A stretch of 64,000 nucleotides of DNA from Bacteroidota bacterium (GTDB lineage: Bacteria; Bacteroidota; Bacteroidia; Bacteroidales; Dysgonomonadaceae), in NCBI GenBank assembly GCA_023437305.1, contig JAEZGN010000009.1:124001-188000 (forward strand), written 5' to 3'. The first letter of the stretch is position 1, and each line of letters begins with the position of its first letter. The notes under the pieces are model-generated. The model saw only the letters and a program-made list of their open reading frames with translations. It ran no database searches and was not told the DNA's origin. This document shows, in pieces, positions 16,580 through 25,105 of this stretch. The translations under genes were made by a program, and so were the position numbers.

Positions 16580-18562
16580 TTGAAAAGATATATATATTAC
16601 ATATTTGGTATCCTTATTCTTTTAGTGTCTGTATATTCTTGTAAACAGGTGAAGCTGGAAGATGCAGACCGTAAGTTTGCACAAGGTGAATATTTTGTTG
16701 CGGCAGACATGTATCGCAAGATATACCGCAGCATTCCAGTAAAGAAGAGAGAGTTAAGAGGAGAAGTCGCTCTGCGTATGGCAGAAAGTTACAGGTTGAT
16801 CAACAATCCGCTGCGAGCGAATGCTGCGTATGCGAATGCTGTCAGGTATAAGGTGAGCGACAGTACTCTGAATCTGCAATATGCCAGATCGCTGCATAAG
16901 GCGGGAGATTATAAACAGGCTGCCCGCTATTACACCGATTTTTTGAAGCTTTTTCCTGATAATAAGTTTGCTCTTAACGGGCTGGAAGGTACAAAGGTAG
17001 CTCCAGAGTGGAAAGCTAATCCAACATTGTATACAGTGAAGAGGATGGATTTGTTTAACTCCAATCGTGGTGAGTTTAGTCCTATGTTGCTTCCTCCCGA
17101 TTACGATCAGTTGTACTTTACGTCTAACAGAGAAGGTGTTATAGGAGATACAATAAGTGATATAACAGGGTCGAAGCTGAATGATATATTCATGTCTCGC
17201 AAAGATGAAAGTGGAAACTGGATGAAACCCGAGCATTTGGATTCACCCATAAATACTTCATCAGACGAGGGTACAACTTCATTTTCGGCTACAGGCTCGG
17301 CAATGTATTTTACACAAACAAAACTTGACTCGGTAAACACTTCGTTTCCATCTATATATGCCTCATACCGTTCGTCCGGAGCATGGGGAAAGGGTACAAA
17401 GATAGAAATAAACAGACGTGATACAACCAGCGTTTATGCTCATCCGTCGATAACACCCTCGGGTGACTATATTTATTTTGTGTCCGACATGCCCGGAGGC
17501 TATGGCGGAAAAGATATCTGGAGGGCAAGCATGGTTGGCGACTTGGTAGAATTTGTTGAGAATCTGGGACCGGATATTAATACAGCAGGAGACGAAATGT
17601 TTCCTTATATGCGAAACGACTCAACGCTCTATTTCTCTTCAGACGGACACGTAGGGATGGGTGGTCTGGATATATATAAGGCTCAGTATAACAAGAAGTC
17701 TAAAGGTTGGAAGGTAGAAAATATGAAGTATCCTATAAACTCTCAGGCAGATGATTTTGGTATAACATTCGAGGGAAATAAAGAAAGTGGATTTTTCAGC
17801 TCTAATCGTGGCGATGGTAAAGGTTTCGACCATATATATTCTTTCGCATACCCTATAATAACAACTATAGCCGAAGGATATATTGTGGATACGGACGATG
17901 AGTTTGTAACCAATGCCACTATACGTGTGGTAGGGCGTGACGGAACAAATATGAGATTTCCGGGAAAGAATGACGGGACTTACAAAATGGAAGTGAAGCA
18001 AGGTGTGAATTATGTGTTTCTGGCAAGTGCCAAAGATCACTTAAACACACGTATGTCCCTTAAAACTATTACGATGGAGAAGGATTCAACTTATCTGCTA
18101 GATTTCATTCTTACTCCGATCAATAAGCCTGTTGTGCTTGAAAATATATTCTATGAGTTTGACAAGGCTACATTGCTTCCTGAGTCTAAAAAAGAACTGG
18201 ATGGTCTGATCGACTTGCTTAATACCAATCCGAATGTGACAATCGAACTTTCGGCCCATGCCGACAGAAAAGGGTCGGACGAATATAATATTAAACTCTC
18301 GCAACGAAGAGCTGAGTCTGTGGTCAATTACCTGATAGCGGGAGGAATATCTAAGGATCGTTTGACGGCTGTGGGTAAAGGAAAAAGTGAACCTAAGACG
18401 GTAACAAAAGCGATAGTAAAAAAGTATGACTTTCTGAAAGAAGGCGATGTCCTGAATGAGGAATTCATAGAAGGGCTGACACCAGAGCAACAGGAAATGG
18501 CCGATCAGGTAAACCGCCGCACCGAGTTTAAGGTATTGAGTATTACATATAATCTCGAATAG
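16580..18562 (+). CDS. porE: PorE-like OmpA-family lipoprotein (TPR, PD40 propeller, CRD, OmpA), T9SS-associated
   Basis: A 660-residue lipoprotein: signal MKRYIYYIFG..., lipobox VYSC with lipid-bearing Cys21. Domains in order are TPR-like helices (~25-140), a PD40/WD40-like propeller (~145-425, with FTSNREG, YFVSDMPGGYGGKDIW, LYFSSDGHVGMGGLDIY), a carboxypeptidase-regulatory-like beta domain (~430-515), and an OmpA peptidoglycan-binding domain (~525-655, IELSAHADRKGSDEYNIKLSQRRAESV). This order is that of Porphyromonas gingivalis PorE, which ties the type IX secretion apparatus to peptidoglycan. The start is TTG: no ATG or GTG exists between the upstream in-frame stop (16565) and the signal peptide. 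porD-like follows after 1 nt. Other OmpA lipoproteins share parts of this layout, so the symbol is an inference. Confidence 0.8.
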   Translation: MKRYIYYIFGILILLVSVYSCKQVKLEDADRKFAQGEYFVAADMYRKIYRSIPVKKRELRGEVALRMAESYRLINNPLRANAAYANAVRYKVSDSTLNLQYARSLHKAGDYKQAARYYTDFLKLFPDNKFALNGLEGTKVAPEWKANPTLYTVKRMDLFNSNRGEFSPMLLPPDYDQLYFTSNREGVIGDTISDITGSKLNDIFMSRKDESGNWMKPEHLDSPINTSSDEGTTSFSATGSAMYFTQTKLDSVNTSFPSIYASYRSSGAWGKGTKIEINRRDTTSVYAHPSITPSGDYIYFVSDMPGGYGGKDIWRASMVGDLVEFVENLGPDINTAGDEMFPYMRNDSTLYFSSDGHVGMGGLDIYKAQYNKKSKGWKVENMKYPINSQADDFGITFEGNKESGFFSSNRGDGKGFDHIYSFAYPIITTIAEGYIVDTDDEFVTNATIRVVGRDGTNMRFPGKNDGTYKMEVKQGVNYVFLASAKDHLNTRMSLKTITMEKDSTYLLDFILTPINKPVVLENIFYEFDKATLLPESKKELDGLIDLLNTNPNVTIELSAHADRKGSDEYNIKLSQRRAESVVNYLIAGGISKDRLTAVGKGKSEPKTVTKAIVKKYDFLKEGDVLNEEFIEGLTPEQQEMADQVNRRTEFKVLSITYNLE

Positions 18563-18563
18563 T

Positions 18564-19460
18564 ATGTTAAGACTGACTTTATTTATAATATCAGCAATAA
18601 TCTCTTTTGCTGCCATACAGGCACAGGAGTTGAATGCGAAGCTAACTATAAACAGAAGTAAAGTTCCTGCTGCAAACCAAAACCTGTTTTCGGCAATGGA
18701 GAGCTCACTCAATCAGTTATTGAATGATCAGACATGGACAAATACCTCGTTCAACAGAAATGAGCGTATTGATTGTTCTGTGAATATTTCGATAAGTGAA
18801 ATGACTTCGGATAATAGTTTTGTCGCAGAAATGCAGGTTACTTCACGTCGTCCTGTATATAATTCGACGTATATAACTACTCTGATCAACTATAGAGATA
18901 CTAAATTTGAGTTTAATTACACACCGGGGGAATCTCTCGATTTGAGCAATATTACGCTTTCTAATAACTTGGTGGCAGTGATATCCTTTTATGCTTATGT
19001 TGTAATAGGGCTCGATTTTGATTCGTTTTCCTTAAATGGAGGTGCTCCGTATTTTGCGCGGGCGATGGAAATTGCAAATATGGCTCAATCATTGAATACA
19101 AAAGGGTGGGAGCCCTTCTCCGGCAAAAACGATAACAGGTACGATCTTGCAGTGGCTCTTACCGATGAGAGCTCTAAAGATTTTCATTCTTTCTGGTACA
19201 ATTACCATCGCAATGGGTTGGACGAAATGGCTGCTAATGCTTCACGTGGAAGGATACGTGTAATAGAAGCAATGGCAGACTTGCAAAAATTGTACGATTC
19301 ACGTCCGTCTTCTCCATTGTTATTAATTATCGGAGAAACTAAACTGGATGAAATAGTACGCATATGTTCTCAGGCTACAGCCGAAGAAAAGCAAGCTGTA
19401 AAAAAGCAACTCAATCAGATATTTCCTACGAAAGGTTATCTTATAAATAACCTTAAATAA
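18564..19460 (+). CDS. porD: DUF4835 / PorD-like exported protein
   Basis: A 298-residue protein with signal peptide (MLRLTLFIISAIISFAAIQA, then QELNAKLTINRSKV). The opening AQELNAKLTIN, the NDQTWTNTSFNRNERIDCSV block, YYAYVVIGLDFDSF-like middle (here FYAYVVIGLDFDSFS) and PYFARAMEIANMAQ are those of the DUF4835 family, annotated as the type IX secretion protein PorD. Its exact role in T9SS is not defined. It begins 1 nt after the porE-like stop, so the two are co-translated or at least co-transcribed. Identification rests on recalled family sequence features. Confidence 0.8.
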   Translation: MLRLTLFIISAIISFAAIQAQELNAKLTINRSKVPAANQNLFSAMESSLNQLLNDQTWTNTSFNRNERIDCSVNISISEMTSDNSFVAEMQVTSRRPVYNSTYITTLINYRDTKFEFNYTPGESLDLSNITLSNNLVAVISFYAYVVIGLDFDSFSLNGGAPYFARAMEIANMAQSLNTKGWEPFSGKNDNRYDLAVALTDESSKDFHSFWYNYHRNGLDEMAANASRGRIRVIEAMADLQKLYDSRPSSPLLLIIGETKLDEIVRICSQATAEEKQAVKKQLNQIFPTKGYLINNLK

Positions 19461-20546
19461 ATGTTTTACAAAACTATGCTAAAAAAATATCTCCTGCTAT
19501 TCTCTTTTATAATTGCTTGCGTATCCGCTTCGGCGAATATGGCATCTCCATGGATAGGAGGAAATCCGATGAGTGAGGCTTATTCGAGCAAGGATATAGA
19601 TATTCTGCATGAGTCTTTACATGTCCGCATTATCGATTTTTATACAGCTAAGTATACGGTAATCTATACGGTTAAATCAGATAGGGCAGGTAAACAGATT
19701 CCTCTTATATTTGACACAATGACTGATGTTTCTGAAAGTGACAGCTTTCGGGTGTGGGTAGATGATAAAGAAGTTGCGGTATCAAAGATACCTTCTTCAT
19801 ACGAGGATAAGGCGGCTCTATCGTGGATAGACTCTTTGGATAACCATCTCTTGTACTCGCAGGAGCATGTTCCGAATTTGATCGGACTGAAATATTTTGA
19901 GGTTGATCTTTCTGAGGGAAAGCATGTTGTCAGGGTGGAGTATACAGTGCGTGCGAATGTGTATGTCGGTAATCCTGTCAGGGAATTTACATTGAGGTAC
20001 AATCTTGCGCCGGCTCGTTTCTGGCGTACATTCGGAGGACTGGATATTGAAATAGATATAACAGGGCTGGACGGCACATTTGAAACAAATTTGCCTGCTG
20101 AAAAAACAAGCCTTACCGATGCTGTAACACACTTGCATTTTTCGGAGATACCGTCAGACGAATTTGTTATAACGTACACACCCGAATTAGGATGGTTTGC
20201 TAATGTTTTTGTAGCAATTGGACACTGGTTAGTACTTGCCTTTATTCTAGTACTTGGGGTTGTGCATGTTTATCTTACTTTGAGATATCGAATCAGGAAG
20301 CCGACGAAACGTTTTTCTCCTGTTGTGATAGTTGGAGGTATCTTAGCACCTATCCTTTATTTGTGTTTATTTGTGTGGTCATATTCTTTAATAGATGCAG
20401 TGATAGGAGAGTATGCTTCGGGAAGGCATGGGTATGTATTCCTTATCTTTTTGCTATATCCTGTTGTTATGCCAATCTATTTGCTACTGGTGTGGTTGAT
20501 TGATAAGATGAAGAAGGATAAAATAAAAAAGGATGTCTCTATATAA
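19461..20546 (+). CDS. Exported membrane-anchored protein, function unknown
   Basis: A 361-residue protein. The ATG at 19461 directly follows the porD stop; an alternative ATG at 19476 (MLKKYLLLF) would also give a signal peptide ending near ASAN. The extracytoplasmic part (~25-245) is beta-rich and contains YTVRANVYVGNPVREFTLRYNLAPARFW, reminiscent of DUF2207-type domains. Three C-terminal TM helices follow (~250-272, ~287-310, ~325-347), with a Lys-rich tail. I do not recognise the family. The gap-free position suggests a function linked to the porE-porD pair. Confidence 0.75.
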   Translation: MFYKTMLKKYLLLFSFIIACVSASANMASPWIGGNPMSEAYSSKDIDILHESLHVRIIDFYTAKYTVIYTVKSDRAGKQIPLIFDTMTDVSESDSFRVWVDDKEVAVSKIPSSYEDKAALSWIDSLDNHLLYSQEHVPNLIGLKYFEVDLSEGKHVVRVEYTVRANVYVGNPVREFTLRYNLAPARFWRTFGGLDIEIDITGLDGTFETNLPAEKTSLTDAVTHLHFSEIPSDEFVITYTPELGWFANVFVAIGHWLVLAFILVLGVVHVYLTLRYRIRKPTKRFSPVVIVGGILAPILYLCLFVWSYSLIDAVIGEYASGRHGYVFLIFLLYPVVMPIYLLLVWLIDKMKKDKIKKDVSI

Positions 20547-20556
20547 GAAACATCCT
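20521..20556 (-). terminator. Terminator of the 20578-20934 gene, inside the 3' end of the convergent gene
   Basis: On the minus strand AGGATGT / ACATCCT (13-nt loop) is followed by TTTTTTATTTTA, a good intrinsic terminator. It overlaps the last codons of the plus-strand gene ending at 20546. Confidence 0.7.
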
Positions 20557-20577
20557 CTATCTTCAATCTTGTTTTTC

Positions 20578-20934
20578 TCATTTACTAGCCATGTACTTGC
20601 CTTGCTGATCGTTGATAGTCGTATTTAATATTGTCAAATACTTTCTATACTGTTTTTCAGACAAAACTGATCTTACATTAGCCAAATTAAAGAATAGCGC
20701 TTTTTCTGCCGCTTCTTTATCATTGTCGATCAACGCGCTTTTTAGTTTTTCAGTAGAATCATAGAAGATAGCTCTCATGTATTCTTTCTGATTGGAAGTT
20801 GCATTCACATATTCTGCAACAGTTTCGAATGTTGATTTGTTGTTCAATACCCAAAGAACATCATAATCGTTTTGCGCGTAAGAGCTGGCTCCTAATCCAA
20901 GCACAGCTACAACTAAAATTAATAACCTTTTCAT
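20578..20934 (-). CDS. Small exported protein, function unknown
   Basis: The ATG at 20934 is preferred over the TTG at 20940. It gives 118 residues with signal peptide MKRLLILVVAVLGLGASSYA and mature start QNDYDVLWVLNN. The mature part is helical and charged (LKSALIDNDKEAAEKALFFNLANVRSVLSEKQYRKYL), with no cysteine or known motif. Such short periplasmic helical proteins are common in Bacteroidales; I do not recognise this one. It has its own promoter and terminator, and a hairpin in its leader. Confidence 0.75.
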   Translation of the reverse strand: MKRLLILVVAVLGLGASSYAQNDYDVLWVLNNKSTFETVAEYVNATSNQKEYMRAIFYDSTEKLKSALIDNDKEAAEKALFFNLANVRSVLSEKQYRKYLTILNTTINDQQGKYMASK

Positions 20935-20995
20935 AACCAATTTTTTAAATAAACAATCTTTACTTTAATAACCTAAACCTATAAGACAAAAAAAG

Positions 20996-21032
20996 ACAGA
21001 GAGTACCTGTTATTTATCATGGTACTCTCTGT
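20996..21032 (-). terminator. Terminator-like hairpin in the leader of the 20578-20934 gene
   Basis: ACAGAGAGTACC / GGTACTCTCTGT is a perfect 12-bp stem with a 13-nt loop. On the minus strand it is followed by CTTTTTTTG. It lies between the candidate promoter at 21070-21077 and the ATG at 20934, so it may act as an attenuator, or merely as a backstop for the gldN transcript. Confidence 0.65.
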
Positions 21033-21069
21033 TTAATTATCTTGTATAGTAATAACCTAAAACTCTTTG

Positions 21070-21077
21070 CAAAGATA
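21070..21077 (-). promoter_or_regulatory. Candidate -7 box for the 20578-20934 gene
   Basis: Minus-strand TATCTTTG, followed by CAAAG, is a strong match to the Bacteroidota -7 element. It would give a leader of about 130 nt. The -33 element is unclear. Confidence 0.5.
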
Positions 21078-21194
21078 AAATGTATTTGTTTAAAAGTGAA
21101 ATATTTTAACACAAAAAAGTCATATTAGTAGTCAATATGGTATATATAAAACTTATAAGTATACTTTTTGATATGTGGATGTGACAAACTTAAA

Positions 21195-21230
21195 TGAAAA
21201 AAGAGGTTGCTTTTTGCGAAACAACCTCTT
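21195..21230 (-). terminator. Intrinsic terminator after gldN
   Basis: AAGAGGTTG / CAACCTCTT, a 9-bp stem with 12-nt loop, followed on the minus strand by TTTTTTCA. It lies 25 bp past the gldN stop and ends the porP-gldK-gldN unit. Confidence 0.85.
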
Positions 21231-21254
21231 CCCTAAAATATATCAGATTATTTA

Positions 21255-22304
21255 TTATCGTCTGTCTCTGGCCGAATACGAGATAGCAGAGGTACTTTTA
21301 GCTTTCTTTGTCTTCGGTGCTTTATAGCTGCTCTTTTTTGTGCTTTTTGTATTACCTGATTGAAGCTGATTGATCGAGTCGTTCAGTATCCACAACTCTT
21401 TGTCAAACTCCTTCAATTCGCCCTCTATTTTGTTTTGAGCTTCTTTCAATGTTTCAGGAGTCGTATATATCTGATTGAGAAACTTATTCTCCATATTGGT
21501 AGTCTTGTATATCTCTCCTTCATACAAGCGCATACGGAAATAGTCGTCAATGGTTTTGTTCATTACGTTGTTCTTATCCGAAGCCATAATAGGCATACGG
21601 GCTGCATACGGGCGTATATTTTCGTATGGTATCCAAAATTGAGGTTCTCTTAAGCCTTGATCTGTAGATGTTCCGAAGTCTATACCATCAACGTATTGCT
21701 GACGAAACAGTACCGGGCAAATAGCCACTATTTTTACTCCTAGCACAGAGTTAGATTGGTCGAAGTACCAAGCTTCTTTGATATAATATCCCAAAGCTTC
21801 GTTGCTGGGAATGCTGAATTCATCATAAGAATAGGCATTACCGTTCTTTTGATAAGGTATTTCGAGCCGTTGGAGTACGTCTCCAAAATTGATTTTCAGA
21901 TTATCCACAAAAAGGTCAGTGCCATTATTCCAATCATAAGCAACAAGGTTCCCATCGCCCATCAGTTTAAAGATCATTGTATAGAAGTTCATCTGATTGC
22001 CAATCGGCTGTACCGGATAATACAGAGCTGCATTCTTTCCCTTTGTAAGGTCTAAGAATCGATATACCTCTCTGATCCACGTAGCATTTGATAAATCTTG
22101 TGTCTGTGTGTCGTTCATCATCTCTGCGCGCACAGACAATTGAGGTACTTTTGGTCCGTTGTTTTGCTGTGTATTACCTTGTTGTTGCTGTTGCCTTTTG
22201 GCTATTCTGTCTCGAAGCGATTCGGGCTGTTCTTGTGCATACAACACAGAGATAAAGCTTAATCCGCAAATAACGACAGCTAATATTTTATATATCTTAT
22301 TCAT
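21255..22304 (-). CDS. gldN: Type IX secretion protein GldN/PorN
   Basis: A periplasmic T9SS component of 349 residues with signal peptide (MNKIYKILAVVICGLSFISVLYA). In P. gingivalis PorN binds the PorK lipoprotein to form the large outer-membrane-associated ring. Family features seen are a Gln/Asn-rich linker (~35-50), SNATWIREVYRFLDLTKGKNAALYYPVQP, FTMIFKLMGDG-like NFYTMIFKLMGDGNLVAYDW, and VDNLKINFGDVLQRLEIPY. A Ser/Lys-rich tail (~318-349) looks disordered. It starts only 5 nt after gldK. In the usual order gldL and gldM would lie in that gap; here they do not. Confidence 0.9.
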   Translation of the reverse strand: MNKIYKILAVVICGLSFISVLYAQEQPESLRDRIAKRQQQQQGNTQQNNGPKVPQLSVRAEMMNDTQTQDLSNATWIREVYRFLDLTKGKNAALYYPVQPIGNQMNFYTMIFKLMGDGNLVAYDWNNGTDLFVDNLKINFGDVLQRLEIPYQKNGNAYSYDEFSIPSNEALGYYIKEAWYFDQSNSVLGVKIVAICPVLFRQQYVDGIDFGTSTDQGLREPQFWIPYENIRPYAARMPIMASDKNNVMNKTIDDYFRMRLYEGEIYKTTNMENKFLNQIYTTPETLKEAQNKIEGELKEFDKELWILNDSINQLQSGNTKSTKKSSYKAPKTKKAKSTSAISYSARDRR

Positions 22305-22309
22305 TTTCT

Positions 22310-23731
22310 TTACTTCTTAGATTTTGCAAATCCTACCTGAGTTCTTACACATCTAAATCCGATATACGAGCGTGGTTGGTTTTGGAACTCGCCTTCACGC
22401 ATGTCTCCTCTGATGTTTCGCCCTATATCTTTCCACGATCCCCCTTTTACTACCTTTTTCTTTATAGCGTATGGGTCTTCTTTGGCAGCATCGTATTTGT
22501 ATTGAGGATTCATATCATTCATCATTGCTGTACCCGATTCGGTATAAGCGGTAGAAGTCCATTCGGAAACGTTACCGGCTAAATCATATATCCCAAAACG
22601 ATTCGGTACATAAGATGCTACCCGAGCAGGGATAAGGTTTCCGTCTTTCGTATAGTTTCCTTCTCCGGGTTTGAAGTTTGCCATAAAGCAAGCCTTCTCA
22701 TCCATTGTACCTTCTTTATCCCACGGATATTTATTTTCGGTCTTTCCATTACGTGCAACAAACTCCCATTCTCCCTCTGTGGGCAATCGGAAGTTTTCTA
22801 TTGGACGTCCATTTTTAGGTTGTCCCATTTTGTAGAACATGGTTCTCCATTCACAGAAGGCAGTAGCTTGTTCCCAAGTAACACCTACAACCGGATAATC
22901 GTTATACCCCGAATGAGAAAAATACATGCGCATATATGGCTCATTGTAAGCATTGTTGAAATCATTTATCCAAACAGTAGTATCGGGATAAACGTTTACA
23001 ATCTTAGTATGTACAAAATCGAATAATGAGCTTAGAGGACGAACTATTGTTTGGTTTACAGGGCGTCCTTCTTCATTAATATAAGCCGTATCTTTCGATA
23101 TCATTACTACCTGGTTGAGGTCAACCGAAATATCTGTATTGAGGGTTCGTTCCTGAGGAATCAAACGATTCCTTCGTTTTGCTGCTTCGGTATAGTCGAA
23201 CCATTCGTATTTGAAATTCATCTGGCGAGGGTCTAATCCTCTTACTCCTGTTATGGGGTGTATAAAAGTCACGCTGTTTATTGCCAACTCCTCTTCTTCC
23301 AAAGGGCGTTTTGGTATTGGTCTTCTCCAATCGAGGTATGGTTTTACGGGATCGCCGTATCGGTCTTCTGTTATCTTAAACGCTTCGTTTCCTCCGTAGG
23401 CAGGATCGGCCAGTCGTTCACGGATAATCGAATCGCGTACCCAGTATACGAATTGGCGATATTTGGAATTGGTGACTTCTGTCTCATCCATCCAAAAATT
23501 ATCTACCGAAACTCCTTTCGGATTGGCTTTTATATCCCATAGGGAATCGTTCTCGGCCGGTCCCATTTCTATAGAACCTCTCGATACCAATACCATTCCG
23601 TAAGGTGTAGGTTCGGCCCACGACGATCCCTTTTCGCCAACTACTTCACCGCCGATGCTTGATCCTACCGATTTACCACAAGATGTAAACAGGATGAGTG
23701 AAGTTATAATTGCAAAAAACAAATGTTTCAT
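22310..23731 (-). CDS. gldK: Type IX secretion lipoprotein GldK/PorK
   Basis: A lipoprotein of 473 residues (lipobox FTSC, Cys18) with an FGE/SUMF1 formylglycine-generating-enzyme-like fold, the PorK/GldK component that rings the T9SS translocon with PorN. Landmarks are GMVLVSRGSIEMGPAE (~45-60), VSVDNFWMDETEVTNSKYRQFVYWVRD, VGVTWEQATAFCEWR, LPTEGEWEFVARNG, and the C-terminal GGSWKDIGRNIRGDMREGEF plus YIGFRCVRT. The long middle insertion (~120-260) is normal for GldK. It lies between porP and gldN on one strand. The identification is firm. Confidence 0.93.
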   Translation of the reverse strand: MKHLFFAIITSLILFTSCGKSVGSSIGGEVVGEKGSSWAEPTPYGMVLVSRGSIEMGPAENDSLWDIKANPKGVSVDNFWMDETEVTNSKYRQFVYWVRDSIIRERLADPAYGGNEAFKITEDRYGDPVKPYLDWRRPIPKRPLEEEELAINSVTFIHPITGVRGLDPRQMNFKYEWFDYTEAAKRRNRLIPQERTLNTDISVDLNQVVMISKDTAYINEEGRPVNQTIVRPLSSLFDFVHTKIVNVYPDTTVWINDFNNAYNEPYMRMYFSHSGYNDYPVVGVTWEQATAFCEWRTMFYKMGQPKNGRPIENFRLPTEGEWEFVARNGKTENKYPWDKEGTMDEKACFMANFKPGEGNYTKDGNLIPARVASYVPNRFGIYDLAGNVSEWTSTAYTESGTAMMNDMNPQYKYDAAKEDPYAIKKKVVKGGSWKDIGRNIRGDMREGEFQNQPRSYIGFRCVRTQVGFAKSKK

Positions 23732-23811
23732 ATTTCTTTTATGATCTGATTCTGTCAGTCAACTTTTTTATTTATTCTACTTGTAAGTTTGTATACTCGT
23801 CTTTTTTATAA

Positions 23812-24783
23812 TTATAATATCCTTATGCTTTTGCCCGAATGCCTTTCTTTTCGCTTTTCTAACGGCATACTGTAGCGTATAAACAATTCGTGGCTTCCAT
23901 GACTGACCTTCGAAATTTCGGATGTCGAAAGGTCGTATGAATAGCCTGCATCTATATTTTTTATTTTCACACCAAGCAAAAATACAAAACCGTCTCCTTT
24001 TCTCCAAGATATTCCTCCATTGAACATCTTTTTATATTCGGCTTTAGCTGTAACTTCCAATTGATAGGTCACAGCATCAGATTTAAAGAGAGCAGATGGT
24101 TGCAATTCTATCAACGGATTTCCCAGCTTTATATTGTATCCTCCTGTCAGATAATAGATACGAGAAATAGAAGAGGTGGTTTGCTCATCTATATCAAACT
24201 TGGGTTGCATCAGGTGAGTTATAGAAGCTCCCAAGTAATAAGTAGGAGTGATCCACGATACACCAAGTCCCATATCAAACTTCTTTTCGCCTATCGCTGT
24301 GGTTGGGTTTGTCGGGTCTGTTTCTCCTTCAGATCCGTTTCCTGTTCCTCCTTCTCCGCTTGGTGGATTGTCTATTCCGGAAGCGTCGAAGTCTATATTC
24401 ATCATCCCCCCTTGTAAGCCTACTCTTAGGTGTCTGTTTTTCTTAAACTTAAACCGATAAGAATATTGCAGCATGGTGGAGGTATTCGTAAATAATCCGA
24501 ATTTATCAGTTATAACCATTGCACCCACTCCATGTTCCTTACCCAAAAAGTTCATAGGCATATTCAATGAAACCAACGATGTTATCGGTGCTCTGTCGAG
24601 ACCTGTCCACTGACGGCGATGCAACAGAGAACTTTCTATAACATTTCTTTCTCCAACAAATGAAGGATTATAAAAGTTCTTCATATTCCAATATTGGCTG
24701 ATCTGGGAATCCCACTGACCATATACAACACCCGAACCTAGAGTGAAAAACAGAAAGAATAATGTTATATAGTTAAGTTTCAT
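23812..24783 (-). CDS. porP: PorP/SprF family outer-membrane protein
   Basis: Type IX secretion outer-membrane beta-barrel family, 323 residues with signal peptide (MKLNYITLFFLFFTLGSGVVYG, then QWDSQISQYWNMKNFYNPSF). The YNPSFVG start of the mature chain, the YSYRFKFKKNRHLRVGLQGGMM strand pair and SLGASITHL-like YLGASITHLMQPKF are typical. A low-complexity Gly/Ser/Glu/Thr insert (~137-160) is unusual. The C-terminus RIL follows a barrel strand FIRYSMPL. The gene precedes gldK by 80 bp, the common porP-gldK order. SprF paralogues are many in the phylum, so assignment to the core PorP is by context. Confidence 0.85.
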   Translation of the reverse strand: MKLNYITLFFLFFTLGSGVVYGQWDSQISQYWNMKNFYNPSFVGERNVIESSLLHRRQWTGLDRAPITSLVSLNMPMNFLGKEHGVGAMVITDKFGLFTNTSTMLQYSYRFKFKKNRHLRVGLQGGMMNIDFDASGIDNPPSGEGGTGNGSEGETDPTNPTTAIGEKKFDMGLGVSWITPTYYLGASITHLMQPKFDIDEQTTSSISRIYYLTGGYNIKLGNPLIELQPSALFKSDAVTYQLEVTAKAEYKKMFNGGISWRKGDGFVFLLGVKIKNIDAGYSYDLSTSEISKVSHGSHELFIRYSMPLEKRKERHSGKSIRIL

Positions 24784-25050
24784 TCACAAATGCCAGTGAT
24801 AATGGAGTGCAAAGTAAGTACATTTTATTTTAATTAACGGCCGAAAGCCTTGTAAATTGTGTGTTTAGCTATAATTTGTATTTTAAATGTTTACTTGGTA
24901 AAAAACATCGCAATTCTAAAAAGTAACAAACAATGGTCACAGGAGCGAAGCATATCTAAAAGTAACAGTTTTCCGGTATGTTTTTATTGTCACTTTATTT
25001 TGATACAAAATAAGAATACCCTACTAATAGATATTTTTTCATAAAGGCAT
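24784..25050. other. Gene-free spacer upstream of porP
   Basis: AT-rich stretch of 267 bp between the porP start and the shared terminator. It should carry the porP-gldK-gldN promoter, but I see no exact TTTG / TAnnTTTG pair; the nearest is a minus-strand TTACTTTG close to the porP ATG. No ORF or RNA gene recognised. Confidence 0.5.
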
Positions 25051-25082
25051 AAAAAAACAGGCATAATGAACCTATGCCTGTT
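25051..25082 (-). terminator. Terminator after the 25106-25582 lipoprotein gene
   Basis: AACAGGCATA / TATGCCTGTT, a perfect 10-bp stem with a 7-nt loop and T-tracts on both strands, 24 bp past the lipoprotein stop. Confidence 0.85.
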
Positions 25083-25105
25083 TTGTATATTATTATGATA
25101 ATTGG

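Noticed and set aside
22310..23731. Possible formylglycine-generating (sulfatase-activating) enzyme
   Set aside because: The SUMF1-like fold is shared, but the lipoprotein signal, the insertions and the porP/gldN neighbours identify GldK; no sulfatase is nearby.
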